The notes: a model not told the origin generated them from the letters alone. Counted from the first letter of the stretch, positions 12,446 through 25,537 are shown. The stretch is 64,000 bases of DNA from Guyanagaster necrorhizus (GCF_019112545.1 NW_025064894.1:1251668-1315667); one strand, 5' to 3'. Program-made: numbers and translations.

Positions 12446-14411
12446 TTAATCACTCTCAAAACCACTGGTATAATCTTCCATGACCAAATTTTGCTCCTCC
12501 TGATCATCAAAGTCCAAATGAATATGAAGGACCTCATACTCCAAGTCGTCCAACACATCACCACTACCATTATGTAAGAAAGGCACATACCATGACCTCC
12601 CTGCAACCTTGACTTCGAGAATTTCAAACAGAGATTCATGACGAAGCATTCGACGTGCGGTAACCATGTCCAAAAAGTCCTGGTTGAGGAAATTGACGGG
12701 CAAATCATCCACTTGATGCATAATAATAGCTAGTTCCTTTAGTGAAGGAACCAGGGTGTAATGGACATTGTCTCCTATAAGTCGGGTTTCCGTCATTTGA
12801 TGAAAAAGACGGCTCATAGTGGCGACACTGGATTCGTCAGTCCACACATGATATTCGATGGTAAGTGACAGGAGTTGGGGAGATAGCTGAAGGATAGAAA
12901 GGAAGTGGTCATCCATCGTGACGTCGACGAGATGAAGTGTTGTCAAAGAACACCGAGAGCGAAGAATCAGAACTTGAAGCCCAGTCAGTGCATCTGCAGG
13001 ACATACAATCGCATCGGCATGTACGACCTTAGTCATTTTGCAGCCCGATGTGAGCGTCACGCTCGTCAAACCCGGCAAGTCGAGACTAGAGAGGAATCCT
13101 CCCAGCGACGCTGAAAGCGTTCGAAGGGATACGTTTCTGACGATAGGGAATTGCAAACCAGCAGATTGAGGGATGACTGTGTGGTGATGATAAGAGAACA
13201 AGAGAATGTTGGGAGCTGATGCGATGATATCCAGATATTCAGGCGTTCCCTGAGACCTTGAAAGTGGTCTTGCATCCAAAAACGAGACTAGGTTCGCACG
13301 AGGAAACGGGATAATGGCTTCCGGGTGCATACCTGTCAAATGGAGGGTTTTCAGCTTGGGTGCGATTTCGAACGCGTCGATATCCCTGTCCAGCCGGTCA
13401 TTGGCATAGCAAGTATACGTCCTGAAGCTTGTTGATTCTCCCATGGATATCGGAGATAGGAGGAAGCAGAAACGCGGGTATGATCAGCTCAACTGATCCC
13501 CGGCGCATCGAGTGGGCCAACAAAAGAAAGAAACACCGACTCATGACTTCTGCTTCTTCAGATCGCACCTCGTCCTCAGGTCCATTCGAAATCACGCCAT
13601 ATACAGAATACCTGAAGGAAGAGTCAAGACGATATCCACGGCCTCGCTCGAGCGCGCGTTCGAGCAGAGCTACCATATCCTTTTTGAAGACAAGGAGGAG
13701 AGGGAAGTCGTCGTCCTGAGGAACGGTTATTGTCAATGACGACCATAGTTCGGGACAGAGGTTCTCGATGGCTTTTCTCCAGGCGCTGAAGACCTGACCG
13801 AGATACCACGGCCCCTCTTCAATCCTGCAAATATCGATCCCAGAGACGTAATATGGCCCTTTTGACCTGGAATTACTACGAGGCTTTCGAGTCCAGCACA
13901 GGATCTCCGCAAGTATCTCTGCGGGCAAATGACGGAGTGGAGACGAGACTGATTTGTAGTCGCGTCTAATTGCCGTGAGACGTGACACACGCGATTCCAA
14001 GGATGCAACTGCGTTACGGAGCAGGTCGATCTCGGCCTGAATTTCACTGATGGGAGTGTCTAGGATTTTGATTGAGGCCTCCAACTGGCCAGCTTGGAAC
14101 TTTGTGGGCACCGCGTTGCTGCCCCAAAGTGTGCTGAACTCGGGCGAATGATTAGAGGTCGATATCCAGTGGTATCCCGCCAGGAGACCGTCTAGAAGAG
14201 CGCGGGTGGATTGTATAGTGGATAGTATATTTTCTACGTAAGATATTATGGATACTATGATTGCAGAGCGGTCAGGGGCAGGGGGGCTGCGGGAGGATGG
14301 CTGAAGACCTACAGCGTGAGCTTTAGCGGTGAGGTAGGGAAGCAGACGTTGTCCACCTGCTGATAAGGAGAGGCGTAGGGCCAAATGAAGAACAATGCCG
14401 AGATTGGACAA
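12446..14411 (-). CDS. F-box protein with C-terminal LRR-like region
   Basis: The gene starts at 14411 and has a hydrophobic N-terminal stretch. It then has the coiled coil typical of agaric F-box proteins (EASIKILDTPISEIQAEI to SRVSRLTAIRRDY) and the F-box core SPLRHLPAEILAEILCW at roughly residues 170-190. The helix with WRKAIENLCPELWSSL follows. The second half (13444-12446) reads as leucine-rich repeats such as LKTLHLTGMHPEAI and PQLLSLTIEYH. F-box proteins bind Skp1 and select targets for ubiquitination. The two halves overlap in different frames between 13398 and 13444. No intron of normal size fits there, so this is either a one-base frameshift or an atypical short intron. Agaricomycetes carry large, fast-evolving F-box families. 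Confidence 0.7.
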
Positions 14412-17044
14412 TGGGATGATGGTTAAAACATCCCGTATGTTTGGTCGTAAGCAAATGATTCCGGTGACTGATACGTAGATTGCAGGGTCCGCTGAAGGGT
14501 AGGTGAAATGAATAGGTGACCGGCCGCACGGCTCAATATAAAGCCTTCCTTTCTGATTTCATCAAGGCAACTAATGACTTTACTTTGTACTCCAGGTTAG
14601 CATAGAGCTCTGGACATAAATGGACCATGACACGGCGCCCGGGTATACCATGGAATCCACAAATTTGGCAAAGAAAGGTTCTGCAATCTGACGAAACCAG
14701 TATTTTTTTTCCTTGCGTACTGAAAGGATACTACGAAAATTTGAGTGAGTCTTCTAGGAGGGCATCCAAAAAAACATGTACCAGTGCAGGAGTTGATACA
14801 CCCATAACATTCCAGACGTGTCTTCACCGTCGGTCCGGCCCACCTCATGGCCTTATCCGCTCCTAAGTCCTTCGCCAAACGCTTGCTATACCACTGTTCC
14901 GTGAGATGGGGAGAATAAGATGCTTCTCAATAAACATATCGGCGCGACTGTCATTTTTATGCATCGAATTGGTCCCGTAACCAAGTCTTGCATTGAAAAT
15001 CTAGCATTTCAGTAAGATGTGAATAAGATAAATAAATACTCACAGAATAGTTTGCCTTCTCTCGTTATGAGAGCGATCGCAGAGGGCACGAGAGAAGAAT
15101 GGATCGACGAATTTTGATGGTGGTGGCTTCGGTTAGGATAACGATAATTTACGGTGATTTAACTCGGGCCGTTCTTCCGGCTAGCGCTTGTTTAGCGTCA
15201 TATCAGTTATTAATTATTTACATGTGCCTCTTTCTCAGACCGATGAGCAGCTACATCCTACATTAACGTATCAGAGAGGGTGTTCGCAGTTTTATTAGGG
15301 TTCAGAAAAAGCCTTTAAACACTAAACTTGATTCCCAGTCCCGAAACGTTGTCAATTTTCCCTAAAAGGTCGACTTTGTTTCCGATCCAGGCCTGAACCG
15401 ACTACGTACCCCTGGCACGGAACGGCCCGATACCCCCTTCGCGGAATATGTACCAGAAGTTGAAAGACGAATTCATGCCCAAAAATTTGGAAGAGCCGCG
15501 GCTCTTTGTGAACAAGGCGCAAAACCTAAGTAAGATGGCGGCGAGTCCTGGTGGCTCGTGATAACCCTAACCCAAGCGCTGACTAACCCGGTGCGTCCCT
15601 TGATTATGTTTTCCTAACACCACCACCACGATGAGATTGACAGACACCATTCTGCTGTTCACAAGGAAGAGCCATTCCCTTATTGACGGTAGTTTGCACG
15701 TAAAATGAATAGTATCATACAAGGATTAGGATCTCTTCCGTCTCGGCAATATTGGTACCGTGCTCATACAGGATTTTCTTTCGGAAAACATTTTCATTCC
15801 TATCCTTATCTGCAGCTTCAAAAATAAAGGCTAGGAGATTCCGCAACGGAAGGACTTCTCACAACCAAATAAGGTGAAAACGGACGTCTGATTCCTGACC
15901 TTCGAACGAGTTCAAGAAAATATATCCAATCCAACTCCTGTACTGTCATAGCTTGATTCTATAGATCTGGCGTTGCTGTACATCGGTTAAGGCGATATAC
16001 ACTGTCTGAAGGTGCGTTCATTGACCGTCTATTGCTCTACTTGGGTTGAATCTCTATCAGCCCCGTCGTTCGATTCTCGTTCAACGTTGCGCTCCTTAGT
16101 TGCTCCTTCTTATCCAGCAGTATGCCTTTGGTTCGGTTTGTATGTCTACATTCTTAGCCTTGTTTCATCAATAACCGCTTGACTGTCGTCTCTAAGTCAT
16201 AGGATACGTCCAAAACAAGAAACAAATACATCCCTGCTGAATGGATCCCTATTTTCTTGGAGCTTGGGATGATACGACAAATGGTGGCAAAGAACAAGGC
16301 GTGACAAACCACCGTCTCTAGATTCTAAGAACTGTGTTTTTTGGTGCGTGATGTATTTAGCTACGTTTTCACTTGCCATTAATACCGAACTCTTTGTAGA
16401 CGGTAGATGGGTCCATACGCATTCGATAAAATCACACTGTTCCGGATATCAAGCCTGTAAGTTCACTCTTCTTGGTATCTAATCTCTGAATGTCGGTCCA
16501 GACAGTGAAAGTGCGAACCTAAAGAGGAGGTCGCAATTCTCAATCTGAGTGAGGGATCTTGCAAGTGCTGTGAGCTCCCTGCAGCGGTGCTCATCTAGCG
16601 AAGCTCTTGAATCACGGACGCTTCAAACAGCTCGCAGAGTGTCCGTACAATTTCCCCGCGTATGAAGGTATGCAATCTTTTCTCACTTTTATTGCCGCCT
16701 AATATGCACTCGCAGGGTCTCCACGTTGTCTCAGGGGATGTTGAGGCAGTGTTTCCGAATTGCTATCTCATTCTTCAAGCATTCAATGCGTTCGACTTTC
16801 AATACAACTATCAGTCCTTGTCTTTCGAACAGGACGGTAACCAGGACCTTCTGCTCATGTTGCTGATCTCTCTGGAAACAGCTCGCACTGTTTTCGGTTC
16901 CCCATTACACATGTACTGATAATTACGGTTTCGGACCGAATTGGCCCTGAACTGACTCAAAGCGGAGAACAAAGGAAGACGCTTTTTAACCGTTTCTTTT
17001 TAGCATGTCATTGTTTCTTATCCACCACCCATCTCATCGTTCAA
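14412..17044. other. Intergenic region upstream of Argonaute
   Basis: Only short ORFs without domains occur. A non-coding stretch just before 17045 contains pyrimidine runs and ends CGTTCAAATGCCCC around the Argonaute start. No promoter element can be fixed with confidence. Confidence 0.35.
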
Positions 17045-20000
17045 ATGCCCCCAAAATCAACTCAAGCCCTTTCCCGTCCTGCTGGCCCTGCGATTCTCGG
17101 TTTGCGTGGAGGAGCGCGTCGCGGTGCACCCCGCCTGCAAGTCATCCCAGCTTTGAATAGTGGCGACCATATTACGACGGTTGGCGTCAAGCGATCGGCG
17201 TTCGGTGCCACTGGTAGATTGGTCAAAATTAAGATCAATGCCTTCCCTACTACGGTGCCCGAATGCACCATTTACCAGTACGACGGTGAGTTTCGCATTC
17301 TTGATTGTTCCACTTATGCTGATCTCTCGGGATAGTCGGTATGTTGATTTTTTTCTTTTATCCTTCACAATCGTGTTGTAATCTCACATCTCTAGTCGTC
17401 TCATCGGACAAGATGGTGACTCTTCCAGCTCGATTTAACATGGAGCTATTCAAGCTGCTTCAGACGGAGATCGCGCCTGAGGTCTTCAACCCTCGCGCCG
17501 TTTACGATGGACGCAAGATTGCATTCACGGTCAAGAGACTCGACGTTGACGAGAAAGGTTCGGTCGAGGTATGTCGTCCATTCCTGGTGTACGTGATCAG
17601 TGGCTCAGGCAATTGTTACAGTTCAAGATTCCATACGGAAACAAACCGTCGGGCCCAAATTCAACTCCACCACGCGTCTTCAAGATAAAGCTTACGGAGG
17701 CTTCAGTCGTCAACCCACAGTACGTCGATTCGTATTTATGTTTTCCTCTGTCTGAATTGACTTGATGTACAGGGTTCTAAAACGGTTTATCGAGGGTAAT
17801 CAGTCACTCGAGAACAGTGTCTTGACGGCGATCACGGTGTGTCTCCAATCACCTTTGCGCTCTCAAAGGCTCAACATCCTCCTTTGACATAGGCTCTGAA
17901 CGTCGTTGTACGCATGGAACCTTCCCTCAACCACCCCTTTAACATCCGCTCCTTCTTCACTGACTCTGAGATTTCAAATGTCGGACTCGGCGTCCAGCTC
18001 TGGCGGGGATACTTCCAGTCCGTGCGACCCACCATCGGATCGATGTTCATCAACATCGATATTTCCACGGGGGCGATGTACATGCCTGGGACACTAACTG
18101 ATGTTCTTTTGCAGATGCTTGGAAGGAAGAACACAGCCTTGAACCCGAGGACGTTCATCCCTGGTCCGGGGCTTACCGCTAGTGATATCCGCAAACTGAG
18201 TAGACAGATTAGCGGCGTGCGTGTTACGGTAAGGTTCCCTGGGCGGTCGGATCTCGAAAGGGTCGTGAGGAAGCTATCGTTGGAGGGAGCTCGTGCCATG
18301 TGGTTCACGTCCCCCCAGAATGGACTGACGAACGTCGTGGACCATCTCCAGCGGATGTATAATGTGCGCTTACAGTACCCCGACTTCATTTGTGCGGAGG
18401 TGAGGACCGAGTGATGTTTCATGTCAATTGAGGTATTTATCTATGGATAGATCGGGAATGGTGCTTTCATACCTATCGAGCTCTGCTATATCAAGCCTGG
18501 CCAGATCATGCGGAAGCAAATTTCGGGAGAGGTCATCGCGAAAGTTCGAGACTTCTCGACGATGAAGCCGAATGACCGACTGAGGAGTATCACGCAGGGA
18601 CTTGATGCATGTTTCTATTTTCATTTGAGTGTACCGTCCGGCTGACAGCCTTCACTCATGATAGGTACTGGCGTATGGTCGCTCGGAGTACGTGCAGCAT
18701 TTTGGCATGACCGTAACCTCTCGCGAACCTCTCGAGGTTAACGCGCGAATCTTGGTCCCGCCTGTCCTGGAGTATGGTAAGAACAGTCGACAAAAGACAA
18801 TTGTATGTTTGTTATCCATTTGGATCGTATACTGGCGTTTCTGATCGCTTTTGGTTTACAGACACCTAAGGATGGGAAATGGAACATGTACATTTCGTCT
18901 TTCCCCTTCTCCATTATATCCTTCTAAATGTTTACGCCTACAGGACGGACAAACACCTCTTCGAGCCGAAACGTGTCACGAAGTGGGTGCTGATCATATT
19001 CGAGTTAAAGAAGCACTTTGACCCGGTGACATGTTCAAAAATGACTAAAGCATTTATCGATGCGTGTAAGAAAGTCGGTGCGTATGTCTTAATTTTCGTA
19101 AAAATCATCGTCTTATGCCATGGCCATTCTTAGGTATCCAGATTGACGACCCAGCCCAAACGACGTGGTTCAATGGCCAAGGTACGGTCGAACAAGGCCT
19201 CGTTGATGCTGCCCGAATGAAGCCAACTCTCATCGTTGCCGTCTTGCCGACGAATGCTAATGATATCTACAACAAGATAAAACAGTATGTTTTTTTTTGT
19301 TTCCCTTCGATCACGGCGACTTACTCGTATGCGTACTCAGTTTCGGTGATTGTGTTGTAAGCATCTTTCAGCATCCTGCTTTTTGTCCCTCGCTCAGGGT
19401 GTACTTAGGCTGGTATCCCGACGCAATGCATGATTGGACACAAGTGCTCGTATGCCAAACCGCAATACTTTGCGAATGTGTGCTTGAAGTAAGGCACGAA
19501 TCGACTATTTGCGACCTTGGACTCATCGTTTTCTGCACTAGGCTGAATGTCAAGCTTGGAGGAATCAATCTTATTCCGTCGTCAGAGTCTGTGACTGCCC
19601 TGACGGACTCACGGTACCCGACTATGATCATCGGTGGGTCTTCTCTCTTTGGCATCTGGGCATTGCTTATCGAGTATTAGGTGCGGATGTTATGCATCCT
19701 CCTCCCGGGGCTAACGACCGCCCGTCGTACACGGCTGCGGTCGGTAGTGTGGACTCACACACAGCAAGATACGTCGCGAGCATGTCTGATCATCTCTGGT
19801 TGGCCGTACCATGCTGATATTACGGTTTTTTGCAGCGATGCAAGTCCAGAAAGGACGACAGGAAATCATCGAGCATTTCCAGGCCATGTGTGAGGTTAGC
19901 GCTGGGTTTTCTTCTGTCGGCGGATATTAAAGCATGAAATTGTTTAGGAGCTGATCATGGATTATTGTGGCTACCACCAACACGTGGAGAAGAAGACTCC

Positions 20001-21088
20001 GGCGCAGATTAAGCCTAAGCGTATCATTGTTTATCGAGGTGAGATAATCTTCCGTGAATGCTCTTCTGACGTTCACCGTTTCTTTTAGATGGTGTTTCTG
20101 AAGGACAATTTAAGGAGGTTCTCGATACTGGTATGTATCCGCACATTACAATGATATACTAATCATGTTATCATCTACAGAACTCGCAGCACTGAAAGGT
20201 ACGCATCACGATATCTCCCTGAAACGACGCCTAATCTCCTCTTGGTAGCGGCGTGCAAGAAATTGGCAGTGGACGCCAAGATCACGTTTATCATTGTTGC
20301 AAAGCGTCATCATATTCGGTGAGAATACTCTTACTCTTTGCCGTGTCTAATATTTTGTATGAGTAGGTTCTTCCCGACAAGCAGAGAAACTGCAGATGAT
20401 ACTGGCAATTGCCAAGCAGGCACCGTTGTCGATCGAGGCATCGGCCACCCCACCGAATTTGACTTTTATCTTCAGAGTCATGGGGGATTGTTGGGAACCA
20501 GTCGGCCCACGCATTATTCGGTAGGTCTTAGTCAATGCTTCCGATATCTCATGTATTTATGATGCCGATTACGAAGGTTCTACATGATGTGAGTACCTCG
20601 TGTCCTTATACGGATTATCGCTGACATTTATCCTCGATTTCAGGAGAATCAGATGACGTACGTCGGAAATCCTCTTAAGTCCGTATTCCAGGACTGACGC
20701 TCCCTTCTCCCAGTCCTGACAACCTTCAAACGCTCACAAACGCTCTATGCTACGTATACGCCAGGTCGACACGAGCGGTATCTATACCAGCACCCGTTTA
20801 TTGTAAGTTTCTTTGCTCTTATCCCCTCGCTTTTTGTTAATCTTCAATATCCCAGATGCGGACATGGTATGTTCCCGAGCAAACTATCATTTCTCTCCCG
20901 ACTCGCCCTTGGGGATGGACGAAGATTGGAGCGCCTCCTCAGATACGGGTTCGGGAACGCCTGCAGAAATTCTTGAGAAGTACCGCAGGTTCTTTAAGCC
21001 TGTGCATAAAGACCAAAGAAAGAAGATGTACTTCCAGGTGAATAGATTCGCCGATATTCGTGTTCCTACAGGGCTGATGAAGTCGTGA
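17045..21088 (+). CDS. ago: Argonaute (PAZ-PIWI) protein, 24 exons, about 918 aa
   Basis: Argonaute binds small RNAs and silences complementary transcripts. Exons read by eye: 17045-17285, 17396-17568, 17622-17719, 17773-17836, 17893-18399, 18451-18606, 18665-18802, 18862-18887, 18944-19077, 19134-19284, 19341-19356, 19409-19488, 19542-19633, 19681-19779, 19836-19894, 19948-20038, 20089-20130, 20181-20198, 20249-20318, 20367-20520, 20577-20588, 20644-20657, 20714-20802, 20856-21088. The N-terminus is Gly/Arg-rich ([11 protein letters not shown]). The N domain and PAZ lie in exons 2-7, and PIWI begins around exon 9. The catalytic tetrad appears complete: D in [13 protein letters not shown] in KGRQEIIE, D in [11 protein letters not shown] in GTSRPTHYS. 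All joins keep frame. Two introns begin with GC. The last exon reads 17 residues past the usual MYF end, so the exact C-terminus is unsure. Confidence 0.95.
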
Positions 21089-21392
21089 TAGTGATCTATT
21101 CTCTTGTTGTATTTTGAAACGTCCAGTCAAGTTTTCTTCCCTTAATGACATGCTTTGTTTGGCATAGCCCTGTGAGAACGAGGTAAGGACCTGTTGGGCT
21201 GCGGGACCTTTTCATGGCGTTCTAGGCTCTTGTCTCCTAAAATGGGGTCCCCTTGGACCGTTCCTTCTATTTCAATGGATCGATCTATCTGTAATGAATT
21301 TTGAACAGATTTACCACAATTTCTTTAGCTCAGATGCATCATTTTAGCTGACTGTTTTCGTTTTTCATCTACTGAAGCAGCTAATGACACCA

Positions 21393-21789
21393 GGACCGGA
21401 CCCCGAGTAGGAGTAGGCGGCAATCTACCTGGCATAATGCACCATTGGCAGTGCGTAAGCGTTCTTTCATTCCTTACTGCGATGCATCCAGGTGAGGTAT
21501 AGTTTCGTGTCCATGTTCACTTGACTCATCTCTCATAGAGAAAGAGATTGATGAGATTATCAGCCCTGGAGTCGAAGAGGGCCGATTTAATGAATCCTGT
21601 GCGTAGGCGCTGCTTGATAGAAATGCGTGACGTGTCTGATAGGGAGAACATGTCAATGCTAAGGCTGAGATGAGTATGCCGGAATTCGAAACACTCAAGG
21701 CGGGAATAAAGGAGATATTACTGGCTTGCGTCGCATTGGCCATGGTGCTCGCAGCTCCTATTGCTCTTGCCAAAGAATGGCTAGGATAG
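21393..21789 (+). CDS. Small single-pass membrane protein, 5' end uncertain
   Basis: Three exons join in phase 0. The first ends at about 21455 (STWHNAPLA, donor GTGCGT). The second is 21539-21598 (RKRLMRLSALESKRADLMNP). The third is 21643-21789 (GEHVNAKAEMSMPEFETLK, then TAG after EWLG). The end carries one clear hydrophobic helix, ILLACVALAMVLAAPIALA, so it is a tail-anchored or single-pass membrane protein. The first exon probably begins at an acceptor near 21394 (CACCAG), so the true start codon lies further upstream and was not located. The family is not recognised. It follows Argonaute on the same strand by about 300 bp. Confidence 0.5.
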
Positions 21790-22137
21790 TTGCTGTCATG
21801 AGGGTTTTATCTATTTCTCATTACATCGGTTTATAATATTGCCGGTTTATTGAAGCTTTTATGCTACTTCGTATTCCGGTAACTCACTTAATACTGTAGA
21901 TTTTTTTTAAGCTGATATATTTTTGGATCTGGTTCGCAAACGGAAAGATACTTTCCGTCCAAGCTCCGCCTACTGGTTCACAGGCACCTTGAAGAGTCCA
22001 AATATTCTGTCGGCATTTTTTACTACTTTCTATTACATGTCGACCACCTGAGTTGAATTTATATCTCATTCATTCCAGTGTACTGATACGCACTTTTAGC
22101 TTCTCTGGTTTGAAGCCCTCATCCTTAAGTCAGGGCT

Positions 22138-23644
22138 ATGATGCCCTTCACCACCTGCCCCAGCCACCGTCTTCCCAGACCCTTCGACGGAGATCCATAT
22201 TACCTTCCTACTTATTCCATCCTCGGACTCCTTCGCTCTGGACGATCCCTCTTCGACTTTGACAACATCGCCCTAGCAAGAATTAGACAGGACATTCACA
22301 AATCGGAGAGTCATGTCACAGCATTCGATCTCGCAATAAGGGGTCTCCAAAAGCACAGGAATAGGGTTAATCATAACCTGCGGATGTATCATTCACTTTT
22401 CGCTGTAATACGGCGTCTCCCTCTCGATGTGCTTCTACACATCTTCCAGCTCCTTCCCGTTGATACTATCGACCCGAATTGTTCCCCGTGGACCCTCGGT
22501 ATTATCTGCCACTCGTGGAGATCGGTATACCTCTCCGTCTCAACGCTGTGGTCTAGAATATTCATTGATATTCGGGCTGGTGCAGAACTACGTCCGCAGT
22601 CTGTATCCATGCTCCACACGTCCCGCTCACGATCTCGGTATCTTACCACAATCAGTCCTCCCCGATCTCTCCATTCCTATTCTCCATACTAGATCTCCTA
22701 ATTTCCCACTCTTCTCGTTAGTCCGTGGTAGAATTCGACATATCGCGCCTTTCCTATCACATCTTCGATCGTTTGAACCCTGTTCCTATGTTACGGACAA
22801 TAAATGTCACCTTGGATCCCGGATTCATGCATTTTGGGACGAAAGACCTTCTGGCTCATTCCCCACAGCTTCGCGCTGTATCATTGACAGGGATACCATT
22901 GTCGTCTCTCGACCTGCCTTTCAGCACGCTTATCTCTATTGGCAGTGCAATTGATACCACAGACCTTTTTAACCTTCTTCACGAGGTCAAAAATTTGGGA
23001 GCCCTTACCGACACATCCTTCTCCTCTAAACAGCTCTGACGATAACACTCACCTTTCCCAACATTTGCCGGCTACATATTATCTCAGGACCAATACAGGA
23101 GATGACAGATAGCCTTCGTCTGCCCAATGTTGAATATCTCACGCTTAAAACTCATTCCAGCGCTCAGCCCTACTCTTCCTCTGACATTTTCAGCATGAAT
23201 ATGATTGAACCATCCCAATTTTCGCTTTGGTCACTATCATTGAATTTCCCCCTCTGTCTATACTCAATCTCAGCAATGTCTTCCAATCTGGCACAGTTAA
23301 GCATCACGGTGGAGAACTGGGCGGCATGCGATACGTTCATCTCCCTTCGAGTGAGGAAGGACGGCGGAGACCTGGTCCCGAATCCAATCGAGTTGTGTAT
23401 CACTGATGTGACGTCGAAATGTGGGGGCCAATCCTTCACTCACGAAACGTTTGGGCCTTTGATAGAGTCGCGGTGGAATACAGAGCGCTTACGGCGCTTC
23501 GAAATGCATGCCTGGTACGGATGGGGAGACCCATATTATTCTGAGGTTGTTCGGCGGACGTTAGGGAAGTACGTAGATGAAGGGCTAGATGTTGTTATTT
23601 TTGACGAAGCATTTACTTCGTACCCATGTACTTTTATTGACTAA
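22138..23644 (+). pseudogene. F-box protein gene with frame breaks
   Basis: The N-terminal part (22138-22640) contains a coiled-coil lead and the F-box core IRRLPLDVLLHIFQLL, then CHSWRSVYLSVSTLWSRI, the usual order for agaric F-box proteins. The LRR-like continuation lies in another frame at 22725-23039 (VPMLRTINVTLDPG, LRAVSLTGIPLSSLDLPF). It resumes in a third frame at 23102-23644 (LRLPNVEYLTLKTHS to VVIFDEAFTSYPC). I found no canonical introns at about 22640 or 23040 that restore the frame, so frameshift mutations are the simplest reading. Unannotated introns or assembly errors remain possible. It is not a close copy of the 12-14 kb gene. Confidence 0.6.
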
Positions 23645-24195
23645 CGTGGTATTGGTGCGTGGCTCCGTTATGCGGCACGCCTGCCTCGCTTGCCGGTCAA
23701 TACGTCCAATAGACGAAATAATTTCTCCCTCTAATTCCCTGATCTCATTGCTTGAGCGCAGGTTTTATTCAAAGCAAGCATGTTGTCCAATGTCTGGGTA
23801 TACATCCTCTGTCAGGCCTTGGTCATTTAATGAATACAGAATTACAGTTTCCAATCAAGAATCATATCTTTCAAAAGGCCTAAGGGACGCCTTCATAAGT
23901 AAACTGCTGACACCAGGAACAAGAGAGACGTGTCACGGCCCAAGGTGGCTGTGTATCTGCGCCTTTGTCCCCATATCGGACTGGCCATAGGGGTCTATTG
24001 TTCGTTCATTGTTCATCCGTTATATTATATTGAGAACAATGGGTAGAACGGATACAGCGACGACTGCGGCATTTCATCTCTTTTCTCTCATCAGCCAGGT
24101 GCCTTGAACCTTGGTCTCTTCTTCATTTTATAAATCTCGTTGGGTTTGCAGCGAAGATCAGTTCGCCTCGTGAATCAGTTTTCTGGAAAACATTA

Positions 24196-25098
24196 TTGCG
24201 ACAGCGACGCTCCATGCAGAAATCTTACAGTCACCAGTGGCTGTCATTGAATTACTTACCCCGTCCCATTCTCTGCATTTTCACGAATTTTTCCAACCAT
24301 CCGGGCAGGCATTGGCAAACAGAGGAATTGGAGGATATAATTTCTCAATGCAAAAGGTATCGCACAACTGAGAATATCTTCGGTCCCCTCACTTACCGGT
24401 GGCACAGATCACCAGGGATCAGGAAACCGACGTCTTCATCTGGGTCTCTTATCCCACCGACAGTTTCGCAAACACGAACGTTCCGTTACCTGACCCACGA
24501 TACATCGGACATACGTCAGCCGGTCCTCTGTATACATAAATGGTTCTTAAACCTGCAAGGAGGCGATGCTGTCAGGCGCAAGAATTTCCTTGCTAAAGAG
24601 GAGTGGCTCTTCAAGCCGAGTCTCCTCCGAATGAGCGCGAGGTGCTCTGGATGCCTTGGCGTTATTAATTTCGAAGAAGACTATGACGTTAATGCATGGA
24701 CGAGACATCGCGACTCGTGTAAGGGAATCGAAGAGAGGATGATGATTGCCGTTTCTAAAGAACTGGAGTTTCCGGCAGGAGATATGGATGAGTACGATTC
24801 TGACGATGCGTTTTACGGTCCTGATGATGGGTGGGAGCCCGTAAAGCAATCTGTACCGGACGAGAAATGGCACATGTTAAAGGAAATATTAGCGTTATTG
24901 GAAAAATCTGCCGAGGAGGCGGAGGAGAATGGGTCGAAGACGGTGACGTTTATAGAAATCGAAGATGGCGAAGATGTTGAGGAAGACGTCGATGATACTG
25001 ATGGTAGTTGCATCAGATGCGAGAATGAAGCCTACTCCGAGGGAAAAGGTTCGAGTTCGGGCCATGATTTCAGTGTACCGGCTGCTGGCCCGGCTTAA
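24196..25098 (+). CDS. Zinc-ribbon-like hypothetical protein with acidic tail
   Basis: An intron-free 300-residue ORF. At residues about 150-180 it has MSARCSGCLGVINFEED followed by WTRHRDSCKG. This C-x2-C...H-x3-C pattern looks like a small zinc-binding module found in many agaric proteins of unknown function. The C-terminal third is very acidic (EIEDGEDVEEDVDDTDG), which suggests a nuclear or chaperone-binding tail. The function is not known. Upstream exons may exist, since the first 40 residues look less constrained. The right end borders the CpG-poor block beginning near 25.1 kb. Confidence 0.55.
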   Translation: MRQRRSMQKSYSHQWLSLNYLPRPILCIFTNFSNHPGRHWQTEELEDIISQCKRYRTTENIFGPLTYRWHRSPGIRKPTSSSGSLIPPTVSQTRTFRYLTHDTSDIRQPVLCIHKWFLNLQGGDAVRRKNFLAKEEWLFKPSLLRMSARCSGCLGVINFEEDYDVNAWTRHRDSCKGIEERMMIAVSKELEFPAGDMDEYDSDDAFYGPDDGWEPVKQSVPDEKWHMLKEILALLEKSAEEAEENGSKTVTFIEIEDGEDVEEDVDDTDGSCIRCENEAYSEGKGSSSGHDFSVPAAGPA

Positions 25099-25537
25099 TT
25101 TGGTGGGAGGAAAAAACTTGCTTTAGAACGTGAAAACTGATGAATTTCTAAAGCAGAGGTAGAATAGGACAGCGTGTACATTGTCTCCAGTGGCCGGACT
25201 CGAAGATAAATCTCCCTTATAATCCCATATAGATCGAGTAGTAATGTCGTTGATGTCGCGTGAGGTTTATATGGTACCACTAGGTCCATTGGCAGGATAA
25301 GGGTGGATACTGTGTTGCTGTGATCCATAGCATAATGCTCCAGCATGTACCACAGAGTGCTAAACCCTCATTTAGGGGCATCCCTCTGTACCCATTCTCA
25401 TCTAAACTGGAGCAGAAACTTGGGCAAGTTCAATCCGAACATAACTCTCCAGTTTATCTGAGAATCCAATCCAAGGCTGGTGCTATGATCCATCCTGCAC
25501 TTCAACCATTCAAATCCATCAGCTGAAGTTTGCACAT
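25099..25537. other. Transition from normal to CpG-poor sequence
   Basis: CpGs are frequent up to about 25260 and then nearly vanish. No gene is seen. Confidence 0.4.

Noticed and set aside
19681..19893. Truncated Argonaute ending at the stop near 19893
   Set aside because: It arises only if the GT in ATGTCT is used. The GC donor two bases earlier restores conserved PIWI sequence through to the end.
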